DNA from: Adiantum capillus-veneris
Lineage: Eukaryota; Streptophyta; Polypodiopsida; Polypodiales; Pteridaceae
Direction of reading: 5' to 3'
Assembly (NCBI GenBank): GCA_014529385.2
Contig: CM043942.1
Span: forward strand, 111,408,141 to 111,472,140
DNA: 64,000 nt
Within the stretch, counting starts at the first letter, position 1. The number at the start of each line of letters is the position of its first letter. This document shows positions 54,479 to 64,000 of the stretch, piece after piece. The notes under the pieces are model-generated. The model did no database searches, had not been told where the DNA came from, and saw only the letters and a program-made list of their open reading frames with translations. A program made the translations under genes and the position numbers.

Positions 54479-54983
54479 TGTACAACTTAGCTTCAACGTT
54501 ATGATTTGCCCAAGAAGGCACCTAGAGCTTGTGGATTCAAGTGACAAGATTTGGTTATAGCATCACTAGCACATTGTCTTAGGGTTATGGGAGCCCTCTC
54601 ACCATCCACCCTTTTACAATGGTAGCCAACAAACAACAACCAATGAATCACAAGGACGAGAAACAAAACAACAACCTTCAATGAAACAAGTCACCTTATG
54701 AAGCTAAATGAGTTTGTCAAACCAAATTGGAGGAGAAGCGTGAGCCTTTGGACATGAAACTGCACCCAAAACTACCATTTCATTGATGTTGGGGTAGATA
54801 CAACAATGATAGAAAGATATCTTCTACTCGCACTCACTCAACTAGCTCAAGATTTTCTATGCACCAAAGTGATGGTGTATAGAAAGCTTTCTCTCTCCTT
54901 ACAACCAAGATAGAATTGGCGTATGCTATGCTCAATCTAGTGTGCAATGGTGTAGAGATACCTTTTTCAAGGAGAGATGGGTT

Positions 54984-54993
54984 CTATTTATAG
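54984..54993 (-). promoter_or_regulatory. TATA box of Gypsy-2 LTR
   Basis: The minus strand reads ACCTATAAATAGAACC, a canonical TATA box about 1.7 kb into the LTR, equivalent in position to 3915-3922 of Gypsy-1. Confidence 0.7.
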
Positions 54994-56677
54994 GTTTTTG
55001 GAATCTTTGATTAGGATTAGTTCTAATCAATTTTATTGACAAAACAAGAGATTAGGAAATAATTTGATTTTTTAAATAGGAGTGGGTCTTCCTTATCCCT
55101 TAAGCCACATGGATGTGGGCTCAAGGGGAAGAATTATTGATAGTGAAAGGAGTAACTTGGAGGTGCCTACTCTAGTAGATAGTAGAGGGTGCAATTTACA
55201 AGAAGGGTTAGTTGTTAGTGATCACTAGAAAATGTTAGTGGCATATTTACAAAAGTGATGATGACTTGATTGTCGAGGAACCAAGGGTGAATGAGGTGGA
55301 TGAGCTCTTGAGATTGATGAAACCTCTAAGAATTATGGACTCACCCTTATGAAAATGACTGCCGGTTCTTCTTCTTCTTCTACTTCTGCTTCTTGCGCCG
55401 CCTTCACGGTTGATCTCCACGATGAAGATGAGTATTATTGATGAAAAACCTCTAACTTTTAGAGGTTATGCAAGGATAAAGTGCTAAAAATTCATGCCTT
55501 TTAGAAGAGTTAACATGAATTTGTAATTTGGGGGTAGTAGAGAGCTGTATGAGAGCATATGTGTATGTAGAAGGCTATGGTGGTAAGAGGGGAAGGAGAG
55601 ATGGTGAAGAAGGTGAGAGGGAATGGAAATCTGTACATCTTAAAGGATGATGGAGAGGGATGAGTGTGTATGTGGGTGGGAGTGTGAAAATGTGAGAAAA
55701 GAGTAAGAGGATCCTTGTGTGCATAGAGTGGGAAGACTGGGTCGCACCAAACAATTCACCAAAATTCGTGATTTTCTCCAAAAATGCTGAAATATTTATG
55801 TAAAATAATTCATTTCTCGAGCTTCATTTTGTATGTTGACAACTTTTGCTGATTTGGATGATAGAAGGGTGCCAAAATTTGCCCCAAAAGCTGTGTATTG
55901 TGGGACTGCAAAGGTGCTTATGTGAGACCCTTTTTTGGTTGAATTCTCCCTATACATCCAAAGGTGAGCCCCCCATGAGCCATGCCATGACCTAAGGAAT
56001 CCAAGTGGCCCTTGCCACATGCATGGATGATGAATTTTGAAGAATAAAAAGCAATTTCACATGATAGACCTAGTGCTTAGATTTTTCCTAGCCCTTGTCT
56101 TTATGAGCACATGGCGTATGGAAACAAATATGTGTAGGACCCATGAAGGAATATCATGATAGGAGTTTTTTTTTTCTTGGGTGAAAGAGGAAAATAGGCA
56201 AGCGATAAAATATCTAGTGAAAGTGAGTGACAGTGTAGAAACAAATTTTGACTTCCACGAGGGTGTGGGATGAAATGCATGGGTTTATTTTGTAAAAATA
56301 AATATTATGGGGTATGTACACACTAACATAGAAATATTTCATGCCGTGAAAGGATGCAAAGAGATTTAGAAAAAATGCACATTTAGGAATATATATTTAT
56401 ATAAATATTTTTTTTTGAAAAAAACCCTTTATACTTAGGTCCTTTATTTGATAGAAAATATTTACATGTAAAGAGGACCGTAATATTATAAATTTATTTT
56501 TTTGTCTCCTAGCCCAATGACTCGCTCAATGATTTGATAAAACAAATGTGATAAAAACCCTAAACGCATGCACATCATTTACAATGAAAAAGCGAGCCTA
56601 GTCATTGTGCTAGGGTGTTTCTTTGGGGTGAAGTGGCTTCTTAAAACATTTTATGAGAGCCAAAAAAACAGCTATCA

Positions 56678-56694
56678 TTTAGCCCTCCCCTAGA
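56678..56694 (-). promoter_or_regulatory. Polypurine tract of Gypsy-2
   Basis: The minus strand reads TCTAGGGGAGGGCTAAA directly before the LTR start TGATAG. This is the plus-strand priming site and fixes the LTR edge. Confidence 0.85.
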
Positions 56695-56705
56695 TGATAG
56701 TACAT

Positions 56706-58130
56706 TCATGTACCGTCAAAAGTCATACTTTCCAATGAGAGTTTTTTTTTATCCTTCGTGATATCTGGTGCCTTAATCAAATCTTCATCTTGTAGTACCA
56801 AGCTCAAAGACTTACCTGGTATTGTAGCTATTCGTTGCTCTTGTAGATCCTCTGGTAGAACTCGACTCAAGTAAGGCTTTAATCGATACCCATTCACCTT
56901 CTTGGGGTGCTCCTTGCCATCCAAATCCATGAGTTGATAGTAGCGTGAACAGTAGGTCTTCTTTACAATGTAGGGACCCTGCCATCTAGTATTGAACTTC
57001 ACATCAAAGCGATTGTTAAGGCGGTTATCGTACCTTAGCACCAAATCTCCTTCCTTGATCCCTTTGTCTTTCAGCTTTTTGTCGAGCTTGTCCTTTATTT
57101 GCGTAGCCTTTCTTTTATAGCACTCATAATCCGCCTCTCATTTCCATTCTAGTTCTGTGAGGGTGAGAAGACGATCTTCCCATGCTGCTTCTACCCCTTG
57201 TGCCACCTTTCCATGAAGTCGCATCATTGGGATGTTGAGCTCGATGGGTTGCAAAGATTCTTGACCATAGACTAGGTGGAAGGGTGTGAACTCTGTCGAT
57301 TCCTTGTAGGTAGTTTGATAGGCTCACAATGCTCCATCCAAGAAGTCATCCCATAGCTTTGTCTTGTTCTTTACCATCTTTCGGATGATTCCTGCAATAA
57401 TTCCATTAGCCTTCTCTACCAAACCATTTGATTGAGGATAGTAGGGTTTTCTATGCCGATGTAGAATGTGAAGCTCATCACAAATGTCTGTGAGCAAGCC
57501 CTTCCTAAATCCTAGACCATTATCAGAAACAATCTCCAAAGGTGTGCCAAATTTGCAACAAATGTGAGTGTACACAAACTTCTAACTATCCTCTCATTTC
57601 CTCTTGCCACACTTTGAGCTTCTACCCACCTAGTCATGTAGTCTATGGCCACCAAGATATACAATTTTCTTTTTTTAGTCCTGGGAAATGGACCATAGCA
57701 TCAGTGCCCCATTTTTCAAACGAACCATTTGCAAGGACTAACTGACGTGGACCATGTAACAGACGCTTATTTCCATTAATCTGACAATTGTGGCAGCTTT
57801 TACACCAATGTTGAACATCAATGTGCAAGCTTGGCCAAACATACCCGGCAAGCAAAAACTTTTTTGTAGTGAGCTCCTATGCAAGATGACCACCACACGT
57901 TTCCTCATGCAAACCTTCAAGAATGGTTGGGATCTCCTTGGTTGTCGGTATTCTCTTGCAAACTTGATCTTTTCCTCTTTGGTAGAGGGCACCTTCCAAA
58001 AACAAATACAAACTCACCTTCTTAATGAGCCTCCTCTTTTGAGCCTTTGTGAAGCCTTCTGGAAACTCTCCCTCTAAAATGTAGCTCACAATGGGATCCA
58101 ATGACTCCATCCCCTGGTACCTTGGTTGTT
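56706..58130 (-). pseudogene. Gypsy-2 integrase
   Basis: Read leftwards: zinc domain HEETCGGHLA ... WCKSCHNCQ (58077-57780), catalytic core KWGTDAMVHFPG (first Asp), LEIVSDNGLGFRKG (second Asp) and SNGLVEKANGIIAG (Glu), so the DDE triad is complete. The C-terminal part has YQTTYKESTEFTPFHLVYGQ, NTRWQGPYIVKKTY and a terminal tail to TAG 56706-56708. Frameshifts near 57850, 57600 and stops at 57323 and 57143 break it. Role: insertion of the element's cDNA. Confidence 0.87.
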
Positions 58131-60035
58131 TAATCAACGTTTCTGCCATGATGACCTACACTTCACCTTCAACACATGAAACTGCTTTTTGGGAAAGCAA
58201 ATCAGCATCTTCATTTTTTTTCCTAGGAAAATGATACAATTGAAGAGTTTACGGATGGCATGAACCTTTTGCCTTAGCCTTTCATTCTTACAAGCCCAAA
58301 TACCTAGAATTTTCTTCACAATGAGAAATGCATCCCCTTTTACCATGAGACGTTGTATACCTTGGCCAATGCACATCTTCAAACCATGAAGTAGTGTGTC
58401 CTATTCTGCTTCATTGTTGCTAGTTGAACCTGGTAGATTGACCTTCTCTTTCATGACCACCTCTCCACTTGGGTTGAGAAATACTAGCCCTCCCCCTGGT
58501 TTTCTTGTGGCTTGTCAAAAAGATCCATCAAAGAACAAGGTAAAAGCATTAGGAATACTTTTAGGTGGTGGCAATGGTAGGGTCTTTACTTCAGGCACCT
58601 TTATTTCCTTCTCATGTACCTTATAAGTGAGAATCCCTGCCAATTGTGCATGCACACTATCTTCTACCTTGAGAGAGTATTGAAACTCTTGCAACTCCAT
58701 AATCCACTTTGAGATCCTAGTACTAAGATTCATTTGAGATGACACCCAAGGCAACAAAATTTTTGCAATGAGAATTACAAAAGGTTTTGGTAGCAAGTAG
58801 GATCTAAACTTTCTCACTGCAAACATGAGAGAAAGAATCATGAGTTCTGCCTTCGTGTGGCCTCTCTCTAAAGCATTCATGACCCTACTAGCAAAGTAGA
58901 TGGGTCGCATCCTGGTACTGTGGGGATCTTGTTGTAATAAAACTGCACCAATCGTTTCCTTCCCAACACTAGAGCTAACAAAGAATGGGTACTCCCAACA
59001 AGGAAGCATGAGTGTTGGTAGCCCTGACATAATGAATTTAATATTACAAAAATACTCTTCAAGATCATCAGAGCATGCAAATTCTACTCGTTGTGTCAAC
59101 TTTTGCAAAGGGTGAAGTAACTCCAAGGCTAAGTGAATGAAACGTGACATATAATTCCCCTTTTGAATGAATGAGATGACCTCCTTAAGACTCTTTGGTG
59201 ATGGTAGCTCAATGAGATCTTTTGCCTTTGCTGGATCCACCTCAATACCTTTATAGGAAACCTTGTGACCAAGCAAGATCACTTCATCCTCACCTATGTG
59301 GCACTTGTCGGGGTTGATTTGACCTCCCATGTCGTAAAGTTTTTTTAAACCTTCTTCTACCTTTTGTTTATGCAATGATTTTGAGCTATAAATGCAGAAA
59401 TCATCAATGAACACCCTGATTGACTTTCCAAAGAATGCTTGAAACACCATGTTCATGAAACGTTGGAAAGTTGCAGGAGCATTTGTCAGACCAAATGGCA
59501 TAACTCTAAAAGAATAACAACCCCAAGGAGTGATGAAGGTTGTCTTCAATTGTTCCTCCAAAGAAATCCCTATTTGAAAGTAACTTGAGTAGCCATCACA
59601 CACAGTGCACTTCTCATGACCAGCTACCTCATTTAGTATCTCATCCTGAAATGGGAGGGTAAAGTGATCTCTTTTTGTTGCCTCATTGAGTGGACGATAA
59701 TCCACACACACCCTCCACTTGCCGTTTTTCTTAGGAGTAAAAACAACGGGAGAGACCACTCTGAATTATTCAGTGAATAAATGAAACCTGCTCTGCTATA
59801 AGCTTTCTTACCTCCTTGAGTAGAGCCTGTTCCTTGATGACTCCTAGCCTTCGTAGCTTTTGAGCCTTAGGTATGGCCTCTGGCTTCAACTCAATCTTGT
59901 GATGAACAACATCTACTCCATGCACATCGGTGTATTCTTTAGCAAAAATCTTAGGAAATTTCCTTAGCCCACATTTGAAATCCTCTCTTTCGTCCTTTGT
60001 AAGTGTTTTAGACAACATACCTTTTAGCATTCTAA
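58131..60035 (-). pseudogene. Gypsy-2 RT with two RNase H domains
   Basis: Starts inside the linker after protease (LKPEAIPKAQKLRRLGVIKE). A 1-base deletion near 59757 shifts the frame; then RT runs open for over 400 codons: KKNGKWRVCVDYRPLNEATK, VCDGYSSYFQIGISLEEQLK, SFRVMPFGLTNAPATFQRFM, SIRVFIDDFCIYSS (both Asp intact). The first RNase H follows (RPIYFASRVMNALERGHTKAE). A second RNase H begins TLFFDGSF at 58540 and, after stops near 58515, continues with NLPGSTSNNEAE and LKMCIGQGIQRLMVKGDAFL to about 58230. Dual RNase H is a known Tat-clade feature. Confidence 0.88.
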
Positions 60036-61337
60036 GAGATTCAATTATGCATTTGAGTCATTAAGTAGAAATTTGATAGAGGGAAAAAATCTCCCTTATT
60101 ATAAAAAAACTACTCACCCAAAACTGATTGCCTAAAATAGGCATCCCATGTCCAGTATGAACTTACCTTCTATCCCTTGGCACATTGAGAACTTATTTCC
60201 TTGAAAGTACATATGTGAAGACGTCAATCAATGACCATGAATACTCATGGAGATGTTTGACCTTAGCTGGGTCGTACCCTTGGAAATACCACTCCTATAC
60301 CTGTAATCAATGCTATAGACTAAACATGAGATCCTTTCAATTTTGAATCTTATTCACAACTAGATCAAGTTAAACAGAAGATTTTCTCAAGGTGGAATCG
60401 TATTCACTCTAGATCTTAAAACAATCTTATCTCCCATGAAAAGAGGAGAAATATTTTCAACACCAAAAAGAAGGTAGTCATACTAGATTTTCTTTGGTAT
60501 TGGAAACAAGTGATTACTTGCTTGGAGCTCTTGTAGTTGATTCATCCCATCCCATGAATTAGTTGATTGATACGAAGGCCATGTCCACGTGCTACAAACA
60601 AAAAATATCATCTCTAGTACAACGCCCTCTTTACAATCATATGCAACCAACACTAGAAAATATACCATCCTCAATTCTTCCTAAACAAAGTAGGTGATGC
60701 TATAACAAAAGTATAGACAATTATTCAGTGGGATGAATCCCACCATACTAGCACGCCATGCATGCATATAAAAAAAAAAGTGATAAGCCCATGGCTTCAA
60801 CGATGGTCTCAACAGTGTGAGCCAATGCAATCTGCGCCTTGCACAATTTGTAGTCACATGGATACATCATAGTTTGACATTGCCAAACGTAAAATGTAAG
60901 CTTATATTCATACATTTCTAATTCACCAAACCTTTGTGCCATTACCCTTGATCTTAAGGCAATAGGTAGTGCTTTGGTAGAGAATAGAAGCATTTCTCGT
61001 TAAGTCTATCAAAGAACTTTGCTTTGCACAACAATGAAATATTTTCCAAATGAAAGTTTAAAACACATAAAAACAATAAGATCTTGAAACTGTCGAATCT
61101 TGTTGCCCCTCTGTGGCCAATTTTCTTAAATGCATAAGTAACTCTTGCTTGGGAATGAAGTGCATTTTGATTTTTTCATCGGAGCTTAAATCATGGCCAT
61201 TGTATACTAAGAGCTTCAGAGATATCATATGAACAGATGGCTAACAGATGCTCTTGCTAGCAAAATGACATCTCCAAACATTTTTTGGATGATCATAAAG
61301 CAAGTAGATCATGCCAGAAAGCTTGCTAAATAGCCTC

Positions 61338-61373
<36 letters not shown>

Positions 61374-62816
61374 ACATAGTGCTTCGAGTCTTGAGAGTGA
61401 CCATGTAAAAATAAATGTATAGAGGTATAATTTTTCCGGGATTGTGTACTGATGTTTTGGGTTGTTCAAGTCCCCAAGATATGGTTTTCAATAAGTACTT
61501 TCAGCCGTGCTTTATAGCTTGTAAATCGGACTTGTACATTATGAGATATGTGAGTCCGAAGTGGGCGGTCCCGACTTAGAAAGTGGTTGCAGATGCATGC
61601 TACAAAGGCATCTTGGCCAACTCGATGATTTGAATTAGAAACGCTAAGATTTTAAATTTTTGGAAGTAGCTGAAGTAAAGGGCTCTAAGTCGTGCTTTAC
61701 AGTGTTGCATTTGGTGTCCAGAGTGGTGCACCATGCTCCTGGGAAGTTGGTCCTGAAGGGAGCTTGAGCTGAGAATTTACTATGAGAAAAAGAGGAAGTT
61801 GGAGAAGTGTGGAAGGAGGATGCCATGTGGCACTGGGATTATCCCACGTGGGAAAGGGGAAGAAGGAAATGGGAGGTATAAGAGGAGGATGGGAAGCTCA
61901 TATGGGTTGTATCAAAGGAGAGAATCTCTCTCAAGCCTTGGCTATGGGGTCTCATGGGCTTCATGGGGAGAAGATGGCACATTTTTTACTTCAGACTAGA
62001 TTCCTAGGTGCCTGCCCCATTTTTTGGTCCTCTGGACACTAGTTCCCACCCCTTCCCTTGGCCCAAAAGTCACCGACACCTCATTTTTCCTACCCAAACC
62101 AGGCCAAAAGTGGATGAATTAAAAGGATCCTTCAAGGAGAGCCTTGTCCACTGATGAGAGAGAATCAATCTCTTGAAATAAAATATTAAAAGATGCCCCA
62201 TTTTATAGCTGCAACACTTACAAACTTTCAATAGAGCTAATTTTTTAGCAGGAGAGAATACACCCCTAACTTTGAATGGCCATATCTCTCTCATCTTTTA
62301 TTTGTTTTTAGCCTATGGATACTCTAAGAACATTTACTCAAGACGAGGTATTTGATTATATCCTTGGTTTCTCCTAATTACAAGTGTCCTTCATGATAGA
62401 AGGGTTCTTCATAAATCTTTACAGGTGCTTATCACAGGTGGTTTTTGCGGAGCAGTAGTTCTTCTTTTTGACGGTATGATTTGTGCAATTAGTCTAGTTA
62501 GGCACTCATTTTCCTTTCTCTTTGTATGCTAGCAATGTCAAGGGAAAAGAAAATTAACCCTTTTGAGCTTTCATAAATAATTGACCTTGTTGAATTGTAC
62601 ATCTTATGGAGAATCCTAAGATTACCCAATATTGAAAGATATAGCTCACGAAGCTTGGCTATCAATTGTAGTTGACTTCAAAACCATTCTTCATAGAAGC
62701 AAATTTCTCTTTCCAAGATAACAGTGGAGAAAATCTACAGAATTTATTAATTTCAATATTTTAAATTGTAAATTGAACTTGCTTACCAACTCACTGGCAT
62801 CACCACCCTTGGCACT
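60036..62816. other. Unclassified AT-rich sequence
   Basis: No recognised gene or element across about 2.8 kb. Short frames (e.g. 60748-60993 minus, 61644-61826 minus, 61782-62042 plus) have no domain and conflict with each other. A (TG)n tract lies at 61347-61373. The stretch 61380-62300 is CT/AG-balanced and could be an LTR remnant, without supporting ends. Confidence 0.5.
61347..61373. repeat. (TG)n microsatellite
   Basis: TG run following a short (TA)n tract. Confidence 0.92.
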
Positions 62817-63180
<364 letters not shown>

Positions 63181-63591
63181 CCAATGTAAATTGACAAAAT
63201 TCTCCATGCTGCAAAAAAAGGTATTCCATGCTCCTCTAGGCCCTCTACAATCCTTTAGAAGTAATTCCAATAAGTCAAACCCTACACCATTCCAACCTTA
63301 AGGTTCGTCTCATACAATAAAAGATTAATCACATTGAAATATTTCAAAACATACTATTTTCTTTTTTAGGGGCAGTAAAAATCCTTTGTACATGAAGTCG
63401 GTAGGCGTCTCTCGGTAGGCGTCTCTCGGTAGGCATCTCTCTATTTCTATCTCCAAGTTTTGGATTTGAATTTTTGCTAGGGCATGGTTCAAGGGAAAAA
63501 CAATTGAGTTTAAGTTAATCCAGACAATTCTACATGGTGAAACAGGATTTCTACATATTTGCATCCTTCATAAGTAAACCACACCAAGGGT
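63181..63591. other. Unclassified sequence between LINE fragments
   Basis: No gene seen. Contains three tandem 14 bp units TCGGTAGGCGTCTC (63398-63439; the last has one change). It may be sequence upstream of the LINE carried within the inversion. Confidence 0.5.
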
Positions 63592-64000
63592 GATGAGCCA
63601 TGACTTTACCCACTGTGTTTTGCTTGAATCCTAGGGAAGCATCCATGCCACCTTCAAGATCTGACATGGGCACACTCTCTGAAGCTGAATTAACCAGTTG
63701 TTTTACTGAGGCATTAACCTTAGACCCTCGGGTTAAAGGGCAACATACAGTTTGCATCCCTACCATAATATTATTGTCTCAAGTTTTTGCTTTTAAGAGT
63801 CATGCTCTAGTGCTGTATTTCAAAGGCAAACTTCCAGTCCTAAATGAGACAGTAGGTTATTTGGACCATGGCTTTAGTAAGTAGTAGTATACAAGGTTTT
63901 CTACAAAGGTTCAAGACTGTATGAAGTTCTTTTTTTTTCATAGGATCAAAAAACCTTTCATTCTACCTCAACAATTATCTTATGTGGGCAAGTTGTTCAT
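63592..64000 (+). mobile_element. LINE ORF1 start, second copy, runs off the window
   Basis: Direct match to 15533-15940. ORF1 opens at ATG 63600 (MTLPTVFCLNPREASMPPSR), without the 2-base deletion seen in LINE-B, and stays open to TAG 63882-63884, after which coding-like sequence continues in another frame to the window edge. Contains the same HTVCIPTIILLSQVFAFKSH block as LINE-B. An L1-type ORF1 nucleic-acid-binding protein by family position. Continuation lies outside the window. Confidence 0.75.

Larger units (their letters stand above)
54175..56677 (-). repeat. 3' LTR of Gypsy-2
   Basis: 2,503 bp; on the minus strand begins TGATAGCTG directly after the polypurine tract and ends CCTCAACA. 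Contains the (GA)n tract, a TATA box, and the same inner block as Gypsy-1 (CAAGGCTCCCGTG...). A unit similar to the Gypsy-1 LTR but substantially diverged in the middle. Confidence 0.9.
54175..60035 (-). mobile_element. Gypsy-2: 5'-truncated Ty3/gypsy element
   Basis: Minus-strand element of the Gypsy-1 family: 3' LTR (54175-56677), polypurine tract, and pol read leftwards from 60035 (end of the protease-RT linker) through RT, two RNase H modules and integrase. Similarity to Gypsy-1 stops abruptly at about 60035, so gag, protease and the 5' LTR are missing. The second RNase H (TLFFDGSF..., 58540-58130) places the family in the Tat-like part of the gypsy tree. Confidence 0.9.

Noticed and set aside
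61782-62042. Gly/Met-rich plus-strand frame
   Set aside because: Overlaps another open frame, lacks any motif and sits in purine-rich sequence.

Overview
The window looks like a repeat-rich stretch of a land-plant nuclear genome. Nearly all recognisable coding sequence belongs to transposable elements of typical plant type: Ty3/gypsy and Ty1/copia LTR retrotransposons, L1-type LINEs, an En/Spm-like CACTA transposon and a Mutator-like TIR element. Most copies are decayed, with stops, frameshifts and nested insertions, and separated by AT-rich sequence and long (GA)n, (CT)n and (TG)n tracts. This suits a large plant genome; the species cannot be named from sequence alone. I see no intact host gene, tRNA, rRNA or CRISPR array.

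Layout, left to right. 1-5630: Gypsy-1 on the minus strand, with an open 776-codon Gag-protease-RT frame running off the left edge, a primer-binding site and a 2.7 kb 5' LTR. 5631-12754: Copia-1 on the plus strand, whose polymerase gene is split by a 1.94 kb solo LTR (9603-11545). 12755-16787: two LINE fragments head to tail around a (GA)n tract. 16788 to about 36970: Gypsy-3 on the plus strand, with gag, protease, RT, RNase H, integrase and a long degenerate extra ORF. A 10,275 bp TIR element (21393-31667) sits in its RNase H region, bounded by a near-perfect 11 bp target duplication.

36970-42528: mostly unclassified sequence, with an 835 bp segment bounded by a perfect 33 bp inverted repeat and one orphan ORF. 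42529-47538: complete but dead Copia-2, with both short LTRs and a target duplication. 48360-53407: complete CACTA element (12 bp TIRs, CTA target duplication, many subterminal GCGTCGCT motifs) with a broken TNP2-like transposase, a second gene with recognisable terminal exons, and a captured fragment resembling a heavy-metal-associated (HMA) domain. 54175-60035: Gypsy-2, a 5'-truncated relative of Gypsy-1 on the minus strand with its 3' LTR. 60036-64000: unclassified sequence, then a LINE ORF1 start whose upstream part is inverted.

The most unusual item is the 10.3 kb TIR element. It carries two divergent gene remnants: on the minus strand, a Mutator-like transposase with a Cys/His cluster, a DDE-type core and a C-terminal SWIM finger; on the plus strand, a multi-exon gene whose translation looks like a ParB/sulfiredoxin-like domain (GNHRTVAW) followed by a permuted DNA adenine/cytosine-N4 methyltransferase (motif IV FIFLDLPFGGY, then motif X and motif I ELGCGT). 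A plant DNA transposon with its own bacterial-type DNA methyltransferase is the best candidate here for an undescribed system. Domain identities rest on motif reading by eye and need profile searches.
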